Shown in pieces: positions 7,670-15,973 of a stretch of DNA of 64,000 nt. The notes beneath the pieces were generated by a model. The model did not search any database and was not told where the DNA came from. It saw only the letters and a program-made list of their open reading frames with translations. The stretch's first letter is position 1; each line of letters begins with the position of its first letter. The stretch spans positions 1-64,000 of the forward strand of contig URZW01000006.1 of NCBI GenBank assembly GCA_900552555.1, written 5' to 3'. The DNA is from an uncultured Clostridium sp. (GTDB lineage Bacteria > Bacillota > Clostridia > TANB77 > CAG-508). The translations under genes were made by a program, and so were the position numbers.

Positions 7670-8158
7670 ATGTTAAGTATAATAGTAGCAAAAGCAAAAA
7701 ATAATATAATAGGAAAAGATAATAGTATGCTTTGGAAATTGCCAGATGATTTAAAAAGATTCAAAGAAAAAACAACAGGACATACAATAATAATGGGAAG
7801 AAAAACATTTGAATCTTTAGGAGGAATTCTTCCAGATAGAATGCATATCATATTAAGTAGAAATCCAGATTTTAATATAGATTCAGACTATGTAAAAGTT
7901 ATTCATTCTTTGTTAGAATTACAACCATATATGGATGATGAAGAAGAACATTTTGTAATTGGTGGTGCAATTATTTATAATTTGTTAATGCCATATTGCA
8001 AAAAAATGTATGTTACACAATTGGATAAGGATTTTGAAGGAGATGCTTTATTTCCAAGAATTAATGAAAATGAATGGAAAGAAGTTGAAAGAGAACAAGG
8101 TCCATCTGATGGTATTAATGATTTTGATTATGAATATGTTACTTATGTTAGAAAATAA
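7670..8158 (+). CDS. folA: Dihydrofolate reductase
   Basis: A 162-residue DHFR, the NADPH-dependent enzyme that reduces dihydrofolate to tetrahydrofolate. The start is ATG 7670 with AGGAG upstream. Motifs: IVAKAKNNIIGKDN, LPDDLKRFK (active-site acid followed by the DLKxFK helix), IIMGRKTFES and FVIGGAIIY for NADPH binding. Length is normal. ThyX itself regenerates THF rather than DHF, so DHFR beside thyX probably serves folate salvage or de novo synthesis rather than recycling after dTMP synthesis. Confidence 0.95.
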   Translation: MLSIIVAKAKNNIIGKDNSMLWKLPDDLKRFKEKTTGHTIIMGRKTFESLGGILPDRMHIILSRNPDFNIDSDYVKVIHSLLELQPYMDDEEEHFVIGGAIIYNLLMPYCKKMYVTQLDKDFEGDALFPRINENEWKEVEREQGPSDGINDFDYEYVTYVRK

Positions 8159-8264
8159 TATATTTTGTCATAAATAAATAATAAAATAAAAGCTTTGGGT
8201 TAAACTAATAAAAGTGAAGTTGTCAAAAAAGGGCGTCCCTATTGACAAGAAAGGGATGATACTT

Positions 8265-9263
8265 ATGTTTAAACCTAAAGCTATTTATTTTGAGAAAGAA
8301 ATTGCAAATTACGAATTAGGAAAGCAATTATTAGAAAAATATAAAGAAGTACCTAAAGTGGAAATAGAAAATCATAATAATATAGAAGAAATGCGAAAAA
8401 AGCAAAACAAAGAATTTATGGACATGAAAAGAAGTTTAATAATAGGAGTAAGGAAAACACACAAATTTGTAGAAAACCACAAAACATCAGACTATTTAGT
8501 ACCATATACATCATCAGGCTGTACTGCTGCATGTATGTATTGTTATTTGGTGTGCAATTACAATAAATGTGCATATTTGAGGCTATTTGTAAATAGAGAG
8601 AAAATGTTGGATAAAATAATAAAAGTTGCAAATAAATCAGAAAAGGATTTAATTTTTGAAATTGGGAGTAATAGTGATTTGATTTTAGAAAATACAATTA
8701 CAGGAAATTTGCCATGGACAATAGAAAATTTTAAAAATTCTCCTAAAGGACATCTTACATTTCCAACAAAATTTGATATGGTTGATGATATTTTAAATGT
8801 AGACCATCAAGGAAAAGTGACTGTTAGAATGAGTGTTAATCCAGAATTGATTATTAATAGAGTTGAGTTCGGAACTTCAAGATTAAAGGAAAGAATTGAT
8901 GCTATAAACAAATTAAAAGAAGCGGGTTATAAAATTGGAATTTTAATAGCACCAGTAATTATGGTTAAAAACTGGAAAGAGTTATACTCTGAATTGATAA
9001 AACAGTTGGCAGAAGGATTAACAGATAAGGTTAAAAAGGATGTGTTTTTTGAAATTATTTTTATGACATATAGTTTTGTTCATACAAAAATTAATGAAGA
9101 GGCTTTTCCTAATGCTATTAATTTGTATGATAAGGATATGATGACTGGTAGGGGAAAAGGTAAATATATGTATAAGAATCAATATAGGGTTGATGGTGAG
9201 ATTTTTTTGAGGGAGCAGATGAAGAAGTTTTTTCCTAATAATGAGATAATGTATATTGTTTAG
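8265..9263 (+). CDS. splB: Spore photoproduct lyase family radical SAM enzyme
   Basis: A 332-residue radical SAM protein close to B. subtilis SplB in length. The cluster motif is GCTAACMYCYL (CX3CX2C), followed by the SPL-specific NKCAYLRLFVN, which contains the extra conserved cysteine and aromatic residues of the radical relay. SPL reverses the spore photoproduct thymine dimer during germination. The start ATG 8265 is 8 bp after AAGGGA; in-frame ATGs upstream (8214, 8256) lack good spacing. Together with gpr and ytxC in the window it supports a spore-forming lifestyle. Substrate is inferred from family. Confidence 0.88.
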   Translation: MFKPKAIYFEKEIANYELGKQLLEKYKEVPKVEIENHNNIEEMRKKQNKEFMDMKRSLIIGVRKTHKFVENHKTSDYLVPYTSSGCTAACMYCYLVCNYNKCAYLRLFVNREKMLDKIIKVANKSEKDLIFEIGSNSDLILENTITGNLPWTIENFKNSPKGHLTFPTKFDMVDDILNVDHQGKVTVRMSVNPELIINRVEFGTSRLKERIDAINKLKEAGYKIGILIAPVIMVKNWKELYSELIKQLAEGLTDKVKKDVFFEIIFMTYSFVHTKINEEAFPNAINLYDKDMMTGRGKGKYMYKNQYRVDGEIFLREQMKKFFPNNEIMYIV

Positions 9264-9300
9264 AATGAGGTAACAAAAATAATAAAGCAGTAATTTCTTT

Positions 9301-9335
9301 TTTTATAATTTATAAAAGGTTAATTGTAACACATT
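9301..9335. repeat. Dispersed intergenic repeat, copy 1
   Basis: TTTTATAATTTATAA followed a few bases later by AATTGTAACA is shared with 60637-60670. It lies between splB and the tRNA promoter. The remainder of 9264-9430 contains only the tRNA promoter. Confidence 0.5.
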
Positions 9336-9368
9336 TTCATAAAATTTTTTATTTTTTTTGGAATATAC

Positions 9369-9398
9369 TTGACAAATTGGTATTAAATGAGTTAAAAT
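9369..9398 (+). promoter_or_regulatory. tRNA operon promoter
   Basis: TTGACA (9369-9374) and TAAAAT (9393-9398) with an 18-bp spacer lie 33 bp upstream of tRNA-His. Confidence 0.65.
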
Positions 9399-9430
9399 AA
9401 AAAAGTGCCAAGAACAAGCACGGAAACTAT

Positions 9431-9508
9431 GGTGGATGTAGCGTAGTTGGTTAACGCGCCAGTTTGTGGCACTGGAGACCGTGGGTTCGAGTCCCATCTT
9501 CCACCCCA
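9431..9508 (+). tRNA. tRNA-His(GTG)
   Basis: A full cloverleaf can be drawn: G-1 at 9431 opposite C73, acceptor GTGGATG/CTTCCAC with one mismatch, anticodon loop TTTGTGG with GTG, T arm GTGGG-TTCGAGT-CCCAT, and encoded CCA at 9506-9508. The extra 5' G is the tRNA-His identity element. Confidence 0.95.
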
Positions 9509-9516
9509 GTATATAT

Positions 9517-9591
9517 TGGACTGTAGCCAAGCGGTAAGGCACCAGACTTTGACTCTGGCATGCGCTAGTTCGAATCTAGCCAGTCCAGCCA
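9517..9591 (+). tRNA. tRNA-Gln(TTG)
   Basis: Acceptor TGGACTG/CAGTCCA, D arm GCCAAGCGGTAAGGC, anticodon loop with TTG, T arm CTAGT-TCGAATC and encoded CCA (9589-9591). It is 8 bp after tRNA-His, in the same transcript. With U34 it may also read CAG, which matters because the window's tRNA-Gln(CTG) at 19495/28117 is interrupted. Confidence 0.95.
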
Positions 9592-9596
9592 AAATA

Positions 9597-9633
9597 AAAA
9601 ATACATGAATTTTAATATTTCATGTATTTTTTT
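9597..9633. terminator. Bidirectional terminator between tRNAs and comEB
   Basis: The stem AATACATGAA / TTCATGTATT with an A-rich left flank and T-rich right flank can end both the tRNA transcript and the convergent dCMP deaminase transcript. Confidence 0.8.
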
Positions 9634-9638
9634 AATTT

Positions 9639-10148
9639 TTATTTTAATTCTATTTCTATTTTTTTATTTTCTTTTAAATCAATTTTTCTATACTTAACTC
9701 CACAACAATCAAATAATTTCCTTGAAGCAATATTATTTTCAGAATTTGCATATTTATCAGACAAATAAATAACTTCCTTTATACCTGACTGAATAATAAT
9801 TTTGGCACACTCATTACAAGGAAATAAATCAACATATATTTTTGCATTTTCCAAATCTTTTTTACTTCCTCTATAATTTAAAATTGCATTTAATTCGGCA
9901 TGACAAACATAAGGATATTTTGTATCTAAATTTTTTCCCTCTCTAGCCCAAGGAAATTCTTCATCGCTAAATCCGTTTGGTGCTCCATTATATCCTATTG
10001 ATAAAATTCTATTATCATTACTCACAATACATGCTCCTACTTGTGTTGATGGGTCTTTGCTTCTCATTGCTGATAATTTTGCTATTGACATAAAGTATTC
10101 TTCCCAACTTATATAATTTTCTCTTTTTTTATTTACATCTTTGCTCAT
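9639..10148 (-). CDS. comEB: dCMP deaminase (ComEB family)
   Basis: A 169-residue zinc deaminase converting dCMP to dUMP, the substrate of ThyX. The zinc and proton-relay motif is CHAELNAI (His ligand plus catalytic Glu), with PCNECAK supplying the two Cys ligands. SKDPSTQVGACIV and GYNGAPNGF are characteristic of the family. Length is normal; the start has a good GGAGG. It is the last gene of a leftward unit with the DUF2442 and DUF4160 genes. It lies within 2.5 kb of thyX and folA, forming a loose thymidylate-synthesis neighbourhood on two strands. Confidence 0.93.
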   Translation of the reverse strand: MSKDVNKKRENYISWEEYFMSIAKLSAMRSKDPSTQVGACIVSNDNRILSIGYNGAPNGFSDEEFPWAREGKNLDTKYPYVCHAELNAILNYRGSKKDLENAKIYVDLFPCNECAKIIIQSGIKEVIYLSDKYANSENNIASRKLFDCCGVKYRKIDLKENKKIEIELK

Positions 10149-10186
10149 ATAAAAGCCTCCTTATTAATTTATATTAAAAGCTTTTT

Positions 10187-10444
10187 TTATAAGCTTTTAA
10201 TCGTTTTACTATTATAATATAAATTTTCTGGTGCAATGTCTTCACCATTTGGCCATTCTATTGTAATTCCAGTGTCTGAAATTTTAACATTTTTAAAATA
10301 TTTATAATCTTTTAATTTTGCATAAAACTTCTCATTAATATCTTGTCCCATATCTAATATTTTTTTTTCACCATTTTTAAATTTTATATATAGTTTATAT
10401 TTTTCTATTGCTTTTACTTCTATAGGTTCTGGCACTATATACAT
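10187..10444 (-). CDS. DUF2442 domain protein
   Basis: An 85-residue protein matching DUF2442: VKAIEKYKLYIKFKNGEKKILDM near the N-terminus (not a motif stretch longer than that domain core) and ISDTGITIEWPNGEDIAPENLY near the C-terminus. The ribosome binding site AAAGGGGGG is strong. DUF2442 genes usually sit just downstream of a DUF4160 gene, as here, and the pair has been suggested to be toxin-antitoxin-like. The partner in this window is short, so the module may be decayed. Function unknown. Confidence 0.8.
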   Translation of the reverse strand: MYIVPEPIEVKAIEKYKLYIKFKNGEKKILDMGQDINEKFYAKLKDYKYFKNVKISDTGITIEWPNGEDIAPENLYYNSKTIKSL

Positions 10445-10472
10445 ACATATTCCCCCCTTTAATATTCTTATT

Positions 10473-10607
10473 TTAAATTATTCCTTCCAAATTATATACT
10501 GCTTTATATTCATTATATTTTATATGTATATGTTTTTGATTATGCGGTCCATCTTCTTTGAAAAACATTTGAATTATTATACCATAAAATTGTGAAATAA
10601 TTGGCAA
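10473..10607 (-). pseudogene. Truncated DUF4160 protein (44 codons)
   Basis: Reading leftward from a TTG at 10607 (AGGTGG upstream) gives LPIISQFYGIIIQMFF, then a His-rich HNQKHIHIKYNEYKAV stretch, which is the N-terminal core of DUF4160. It stops with TAA at 10473 after 44 codons, while the family usually has about 75-90 residues and a C-terminal helical part. The truncation directly precedes the intact DUF2442 gene, separated by a 28-bp gap. I see no rescue in other frames. It could also be a genuinely short variant. Confidence 0.65.
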
Positions 10608-10707
10608 TTTATCACCACCTTTATTATAACAACATTCCCTTTAATTTTCAATACTTGGAAATACTAATTGCAAGATTTACAATAGTAAAACGAATAAAAA
10701 CATATTT

Positions 10708-10737
10708 AATATACTCTATAAATATCTAATTTGTCAA
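10708..10737 (-). promoter_or_regulatory. Promoter of DUF4160-DUF2442-comEB unit
   Basis: On the minus strand TTGACA (10737-10732) is followed after 18 bp by TATATT (10713-10708), about 100 bp upstream of the TTG start. Apart from this and the terminator at 10853, 10608-10880 holds nothing recognisable. Confidence 0.5.
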
Positions 10738-10852
10738 GTAATTTTTACAGTAAAATTAGACAATATATTCAAAAAATTTTTACTAAACCCAAAATTGATA
10801 TAAAAAAATCCAAAAGTTTACGAATATATTACTCACTTTTTATAAATTATAA

Positions 10853-10873
10853 GGAGCACCAATAAGGTGCTCC
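10853..10873 (-). terminator. Terminator-like hairpin after L,D-transpeptidase
   Basis: A perfect 8-bp stem GGAGCACC / GGTGCTCC with a five-base loop, 7 bp after the stop codon. The following T tract is interrupted. Confidence 0.55.
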
Positions 10874-10880
10874 AATTTAG

Positions 10881-12245
10881 CTATTCAGACTTATACACGA
10901 TTATAGGCATAGTCTTATCAACAAGACCATAAACTTCCTTTGCCTTATAAAGTGGAAGATTTACACAACCATGTGAACCATTTGTAAGATATATGTCACC
11001 TCCAAAAGTTTTTCTCCAAGTTGCATCATGAAGTCCAATATTTCCGTTAAAAGGCATCCAATAATTAACATGAGACCTATAATTAGCCCCTTTCAAGATA
11101 GCATCTTTTTGTTTATAGGTAAGAAAATATATACCAGTTGGTGTATCATTACCTCTGGCAACACAACCAGTAACACAATCTGTTTCAACCCGAAGATTTC
11201 CATCTACATATACCCAAACTTTTTGCCTGGAAATATCTAATTCCACATAAGAATTTCCAATCCCATCATTTTTTAAAGATGATTCTTTGGTTTTATACAT
11301 TGGCTGTCTTTTTACACTTTTTTGATTTTTCAAGTCAGTACTCAACTGTTTCAACTCAGCTTCTACATCAAGGCTATAACCATAATTTCCTCCTTCAATA
11401 GAAATTTTTTCATCTTTTCCTGTTAGCTTAAATTTTCTAGTTTTTCCAACAGTTTCTACTAAAGGTTTCAAATCATCAGAAACAAACTTTTCCAATTGTT
11501 CATTCCATTTTTTTTCATTATAGGCATAGTTATCTCCATATTTAAACCACAAATGTAAAATGTCTGCGTCCAAAACATATTCTTTTCCGTTTGGAAGTTT
11601 ATATGTTACACTTGATGAAATTTTCGAATTAAACTCATCAACTTTTTTGGTTTTAGGTTTATTATATTTTGTAATAAGTACACTATCATTATTATTTTCT
11701 AGTGCATTAATTACCTTTTCCATCACATAATCCATATTCAAATAGTATGAATCCTTACAAGAAGTTTTAAACTTCTTTTCTTTACTATCATATGAATACA
11801 CAACATTTGACTTTTTTTCCATATAGTCTTTTTGCATTTGTTTAATTGAAGAAAGTTCTTTTTTTAATTTTCTTTTGTTGAAAGAAAACCGATTAATTTG
11901 ATATTTTTCACCATGAAATATAATCTTTTTATTTTGCTCTATTTTTATATTTTCCAGCTCTTGCTGTAAATTTTTTATCTTATAAATTTTAGAACAATCT
12001 AAAATATATATTTCATCACCTTTGAAAATAATAGGAATTTTATTTTTCTTTTTATCTTCTAAAGCTAATCTAGCTTCATCAACTGTCATTTTAGAACAAT
12101 CAAATTCATTAATGACAGTTCCTGTATAAAATACATTTTCGTATTTTATTTTTGCATTTAGATAAAGCAAACATAAAGCTAGTATTATAACTTCCAAAAT
12201 TAAAAAGCAGAATTTCCGTTGTTTCTTGTTTACCTTTTTTTTCAT
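10881..12245 (-). CDS. L,D-transpeptidase with N-terminal anchor (YkuD/ErfK family)
   Basis: A 454-residue cell-wall enzyme. An N-terminal basic stretch and a hydrophobic helix (FLILEVIILALCLLYL) anchor it in the membrane. The middle about 250 residues resemble the paired peptidoglycan-binding-like repeats of this family. The C-terminal YkuD domain has GLHDATWRKTFGG, then NGSHGCVNLP with the catalytic cysteine. It forms 3-3 cross-links in peptidoglycan or attaches wall components. RBS and start are clear. It is transcribed away from mutS2, with about 300 bp of regulatory DNA between. In spore formers such enzymes can be beta-lactam-insensitive cross-linkers or act on the cortex. Confidence 0.9.
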   Translation of the reverse strand: MKKKVNKKQRKFCFLILEVIILALCLLYLNAKIKYENVFYTGTVINEFDCSKMTVDEARLALEDKKKNKIPIIFKGDEIYILDCSKIYKIKNLQQELENIKIEQNKKIIFHGEKYQINRFSFNKRKLKKELSSIKQMQKDYMEKKSNVVYSYDSKEKKFKTSCKDSYYLNMDYVMEKVINALENNNDSVLITKYNKPKTKKVDEFNSKISSSVTYKLPNGKEYVLDADILHLWFKYGDNYAYNEKKWNEQLEKFVSDDLKPLVETVGKTRKFKLTGKDEKISIEGGNYGYSLDVEAELKQLSTDLKNQKSVKRQPMYKTKESSLKNDGIGNSYVELDISRQKVWVYVDGNLRVETDCVTGCVARGNDTPTGIYFLTYKQKDAILKGANYRSHVNYWMPFNGNIGLHDATWRKTFGGDIYLTNGSHGCVNLPLYKAKEVYGLVDKTMPIIVYKSE

Positions 12246-12342
12246 ATTTAGTCCTCCTAAACTAATAAAATAATTATTTTATTTTTTTGATATTTACAGC
12301 ATTTTCCATTATACATTTTATTTAACATAAAGTCAACTTTTA

Positions 12343-12371
12343 TTGACTTATTTTTTTAATCTTTGTATAAT
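12343..12371 (+). promoter_or_regulatory. mutS2 promoter
   Basis: TTGACT (12343-12348) and TATAAT (12366-12371), spacer 17 bp. Transcription starts just before the palindrome-ended element at 12388, which therefore forms the mutS2 leader. Confidence 0.7.
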
Positions 12372-12387
12372 AATAGTGTAATTTAAT

Positions 12388-12490
12388 AAAGATAATGTGT
12401 GAAATACCTGTGTATAATATTTTTCATATTTTTCTCAGGTTCCCGACATAATGTTAACAAATTCTAACAAGTATTTCAAACATTATCTTT
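12388..12490 (+). repeat. Palindrome-ended structured element, copy 1
   Basis: About 103 bp whose first 23 bases (starting AAAGATAATGTGTGAAATAC) are the inverted complement of the last 23 with two mismatches. A relative at 19316-19409 shares GAAATACCTG, GTATAATATTTT and the terminal inverted repeat. In this location it would fold at the 5' end of the mutS2 mRNA. It may be a small non-autonomous mobile repeat or an RNA regulatory element. Confidence 0.55.
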
Positions 12491-12541
12491 ACTGATTGCA
12501 AAATTATAAGATTACTTTTATACTTAGAAAGGACCACAAAA

Positions 12542-14902
12542 ATGAGAAATTATTTAGAAAAAATAGAATATCCAAAAATATTAAACATATTATCAGCATA
12601 TGCCTTAACATACATAGGCAAAGAAAAATGTGCAACATTAACACCATCAAAAAATAAAAATGATGTACAAAATATGTTAAAAGAAACAGAGGAAGCACTC
12701 AACATTTTATACAGATGCAATACTCCGCCTATTTCTGAAATTGCTGACAATGCTAAAAATTTAAAAACAATTGAATCATATGGAACTCTTTCTATAAAAT
12801 CAATTTTAGAATTAACAAACATTTTAAAAATGTCAGATGAATTAAAAAAATATTTCTATAATGATTTTTTAGAGTCTAATGAATTTATATATTTAGCTGA
12901 TATTTTTTCAAAACTATATTCAAACAGTTTAATTATTGAAAAGATATCTTACAGTATTATTGACGAAAATACAATTGATGATAGAGCATCAAAAAATTTG
13001 GCTTTTATCCGAAAAAAACAACGAAATATCGAACAAGATATAAAAACAAAATTAAATACATTTTTGCATTCTTCTACATACTCAAAATACATTCAAGAAA
13101 ATGTTATTACAATCAGAAATGACCGTTATGTAATACCTGTAAAAGATGAGTATAGAGGACAAATTAAAGGTTTTGTACATGATATTTCAAGTTCTGGTTC
13201 AACAGTATTTATTGAGCCAATTTCAGTTTTTGAATTAAATAATGAACTTGCTAATTTAAAGAATGAAGAAAACTTAGAAATAGAAAAAATTTTACAAGAT
13301 TTAAGCAAATTGTTTTATCCTTATGCAAATGAAATAAAAGAAGATATTGAATGTATCGGAAAACTTGATTTTGCTTTTGCAAAGGCTAAATATTCAAGAG
13401 ATATACATGGTATAACACCAATAATAAATACGCAAAAACAAATCATTTTGAAAGATGCAAAGCATCCTCTTTTAGACCAAGAAAAAGCAGTACCTATTTC
13501 ACTAGAATTAGGCACAACATTTAACACTTTGGTTATAACAGGTCCTAATACTGGTGGAAAAACGGTTACATTAAAAACCGTTGGACTTCTAACTGCAATG
13601 GCTTGTAGTGGCCTTAATATTCCAGCATCAACACAATCTTCTATATATGTATTTGATAATATTTTTGCTGATATTGGTGATGAACAAAGTATTACTGAAT
13701 CTCTTAGTACGTTTTCTGCACACATGACAAATATTGTTGATATTGTTAAAAACTCAACAGAGAATTCATTAATTTTAGTTGATGAATTAGGTTCTGGAAC
13801 AGACCCAGTTGAAGGTGCTTCACTTGCAATTAGTGTTTTAGATTACTTTAAATCAAATTATTCTTTAACAGTTGCAACAACACATTATCAAGAGTTAAAA
13901 AAATATGCATTAACAACTGATGGATTTGAAAACGCTTCTGTTGAGTTTGATGTTAATACATTGTCACCTACATATCACCTATTAATTGGTGTACCCGGAA
14001 AAAGTAACGCCTTTGAAATTAGTAGAAAACTTGGTTTGCCAGATTCAATAATAAATGAAGCAAAAAGAAACTTGACAAAAAATGATATTGATTTTGAAGA
14101 ATTACTTAAAAATATTTATGATAATAAATCAAAAATCGAAAATGAAAAATTAGAAATTTCTAAAAAACTAAATGAAATTACAAAACTAAAAAAATCATTA
14201 GAACGTGACAACACAAAACTTAATGAACAAGAACATGAAATTATTAATAATGCTAAAGTTCAGGCTAGAAATATTTTACTTGATGCAAAAGAAGAAGCAA
14301 ATGAAATAATTTCTAAAATGAATGATGTTTCTAAATCTAATAGTGATTTGAATAATCTAAGAAATAAACTTAATAAAGATATAAAAGATATTTCGGCAGC
14401 TTCATTGTCTAATAATGTTGCAAAAGAATCAAAATCTGCTATTTCTATTGAAGATGCTAAACCTAACACTGAGGTTTTTGTAACTACTTTAGGTCAAAAT
14501 GGTATTATAGTTTCTAATGTTTCAAAATCAAATGAAGTTCAAGTTCAAGTTGGGAGTATGAAGCTTAGTGTTAAATTAAAATACTTAGAAAAAATCGTCA
14601 ATAAAAATAAGACTAATAAATCAACAAGTTCTTATAGTTCAGTTTCTAAAGCAAAACATGTTAGTTCAGAAATTAATGTTATTGGTTTAAATGTTGAAGA
14701 AGCAGTTTTTACTGTTGATAAATTTTTAGATGATTGCTCTATTGCAAATCTTCAAACTGTAAGAATTGTCCATGGTAAAGGTACTGGAAAATTGCGTGAA
14801 GGTATTCATAAATTTTTAAAATCTAATTCTCGCGTTAAGTCTTTTAGAGTTGGGACTTATGGTGAAGGAGAAATGGGAGTTACAGTTGTAGAATTAAAAT
14901 AG
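12542..14902 (+). CDS. mutS2: MutS2 / RqcU-type ATPase with Smr nuclease
   Basis: A 786-residue MutS2: an N-terminal helical core, then the ABC-type ATPase with Walker A GPNTGGKTVTLKTVG and Walker B LILVDELGSGTDP, a coiled coil (about residues 520-620), and a C-terminal Smr domain with VIGLNVEEA and HGKGTGKLREG. MutS2 suppresses recombination and, in B. subtilis, splits collided ribosomes. Length is canonical; start ATG 12542 follows AAAGGA. The C-terminal codons run to a hairpin shared with the convergent SpoIIID-like gene. Confidence 0.95.
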   Translation: MRNYLEKIEYPKILNILSAYALTYIGKEKCATLTPSKNKNDVQNMLKETEEALNILYRCNTPPISEIADNAKNLKTIESYGTLSIKSILELTNILKMSDELKKYFYNDFLESNEFIYLADIFSKLYSNSLIIEKISYSIIDENTIDDRASKNLAFIRKKQRNIEQDIKTKLNTFLHSSTYSKYIQENVITIRNDRYVIPVKDEYRGQIKGFVHDISSSGSTVFIEPISVFELNNELANLKNEENLEIEKILQDLSKLFYPYANEIKEDIECIGKLDFAFAKAKYSRDIHGITPIINTQKQIILKDAKHPLLDQEKAVPISLELGTTFNTLVITGPNTGGKTVTLKTVGLLTAMACSGLNIPASTQSSIYVFDNIFADIGDEQSITESLSTFSAHMTNIVDIVKNSTENSLILVDELGSGTDPVEGASLAISVLDYFKSNYSLTVATTHYQELKKYALTTDGFENASVEFDVNTLSPTYHLLIGVPGKSNAFEISRKLGLPDSIINEAKRNLTKNDIDFEELLKNIYDNKSKIENEKLEISKKLNEITKLKKSLERDNTKLNEQEHEIINNAKVQARNILLDAKEEANEIISKMNDVSKSNSDLNNLRNKLNKDIKDISAASLSNNVAKESKSAISIEDAKPNTEVFVTTLGQNGIIVSNVSKSNEVQVQVGSMKLSVKLKYLEKIVNKNKTNKSTSSYSSVSKAKHVSSEINVIGLNVEEAVFTVDKFLDDCSIANLQTVRIVHGKGTGKLREGIHKFLKSNSRVKSFRVGTYGEGEMGVTVVELK

Positions 14903-14922
14903 AAGTTGCATTAGCAACTTCT
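14901..14922. terminator. Convergent-gene terminator hairpin
   Basis: AGAAGTTGC / GCAACTTCT, a perfect 9-bp stem with a four-base loop, overlaps the mutS2 stop codon and the last codons of the opposing gene. Confidence 0.65.
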
Positions 14923-15153
14923 ATTATTGTATTTAATTATATTATTACTGTTTTGTTTTAGTTGTTTTTTTGCACGGACGTAAAGTTTGATGTTTTCTTT
15001 ATGGTTACCATATTCGCAAGATACTAGATATTTTAAATCTTTTGTTATCGTATCTGACGAAATCCGAAATTCATTAGTTGTTTGTTTTATAGTATGTCCC
15101 TCAATTATAAATTCAGCAACACCAACAGCTCGATAATATTTTTTCTTGTTCAT
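14911..15153 (-). CDS. SpoIIID-like helix-turn-helix regulator
   Basis: An 80-residue protein with one helix-turn-helix: VAEFIIEGHTIKQTTNEF, then RISSDTITKDLKYL, the arrangement of the sporulation regulator SpoIIID (recognition helix ending in TxxKDL). SpoIIID acts in the mother cell during engulfment. The protein is slightly shorter than B. subtilis SpoIIID (93 residues) and the C-terminal basic region is reduced. Ribosome binding site AGGAGG is clear. It could instead be another small HTH of the same fold, so the sporulation role is inferred. Confidence 0.65.
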   Translation of the reverse strand: MNKKKYYRAVGVAEFIIEGHTIKQTTNEFRISSDTITKDLKYLVSCEYGNHKENIKLYVRAKKQLKQNSNNIIKYNNRSC

Positions 15154-15328
15154 CTTTAGTTCCTCCTAATAATTATTTTGAGTTTTATAAAAGTAAATTT
15201 AATTATATTATACAATATTTTTTCATATTATGCAAACTAAAAATTGAAGTTATAATAAAAAATAAAATTCATATAATTTAATAAAATAAAAGGAAAAAGC
15301 AATATAAATGAAAGGAGTAATCAGAAAT

Positions 15329-15715
15329 ATGGAGAATTTACAAGCAAAGGAAAGCATGGCAATAAAAAATATTGTAAAAGGGGTTGTTATAGCACTATTA
15401 ACGACATTTATTTTATTAATAATATTCTCAATTATATTAACATATACAAATACTGAAGAAAAAGTTATAAATCCAGTAATAATGATAATAACAGCAATAA
15501 GCATATTAATAGGAAGCTCTTTAGCAAATATAAAAATAAAGAAAAATGGTTTATTAAATGGTGGAATAGTTGGAGGAATTTATATATTAATGATATATTT
15601 GATATCTAGTTTATTAAATTGGAAATTTTCATTAAATATACAATCAATAATAATGATAGCAACAGCTACAATATTTGGAGTATTAGGAGGAATAATTGGG
15701 GTTAATAAAAAATAA
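15329..15715 (+). CDS. TIGR04086-type four-helix membrane protein
   Basis: A 128-residue protein with four predicted transmembrane helices and Gly-rich turns (NGGIVGGIYILMIYL, IFGVLGGIIGVNKK), matching the YrzE/TIGR04086 family of small membrane proteins in spore-forming Firmicutes. ATG 15329 lies 11 bp after AGGAG; ATG 15308 is in frame without a binding site. Function unknown; often found near secretion or sporulation genes. Confidence 0.75.
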   Translation: MENLQAKESMAIKNIVKGVVIALLTTFILLIIFSIILTYTNTEEKVINPVIMIITAISILIGSSLANIKIKKNGLLNGGIVGGIYILMIYLISSLLNWKFSLNIQSIIMIATATIFGVLGGIIGVNKK

Positions 15716-15780
15716 ACTTATACTTTTTTAGGTTTATTATAAAATCTAATAAAAAGAGCTTACAGAATCCTTGATTTGAA

Positions 15781-15842
15781 CTACATTTGTCGATTTTTGT
15801 CGAAATGTTTTTGTTGACAAATGTAGAAAATCAAAGTATAAT
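15781..15842 (+). promoter_or_regulatory. tasA-like operon promoter with tandem Spo0A-type boxes
   Basis: TTGACA (15814-15819) and TATAAT (15837-15842) are 17 bp apart. Upstream are TTGTCGA (15787-15793) and TTGTCGAA (15797-15804), spaced exactly 10 bp, matching the 0A box TTTGTCRAA. A third, inverted TTTGTCAA overlaps the -35. The whole region lies in an inverted repeat CTACATTTGTC / GACAAATGTAG (15781-15829). Regulation by Spo0A of the surface-protein operon is a sound inference. Confidence 0.65.
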
Positions 15843-15973
15843 CTAATTACATTTTCATATTTTTTATAATTTAAATTCAAAAAGCGGTTCGTATTAATAA
15901 AATGAACTTTGCTTAAAAATCAAATTCTAAAAAAATCCAAAAAATTAAAATTAAATAAAAGGGAGGAATGCTA

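Noticed and set aside
9303..9592. Minus-strand frames with protein-like text over the tRNA genes
   Set aside because: They are antisense to two well-formed tRNAs; the familiar-looking peptides (GWRWDSNPRSPV type) are the usual artefact of translating tRNA antisense.
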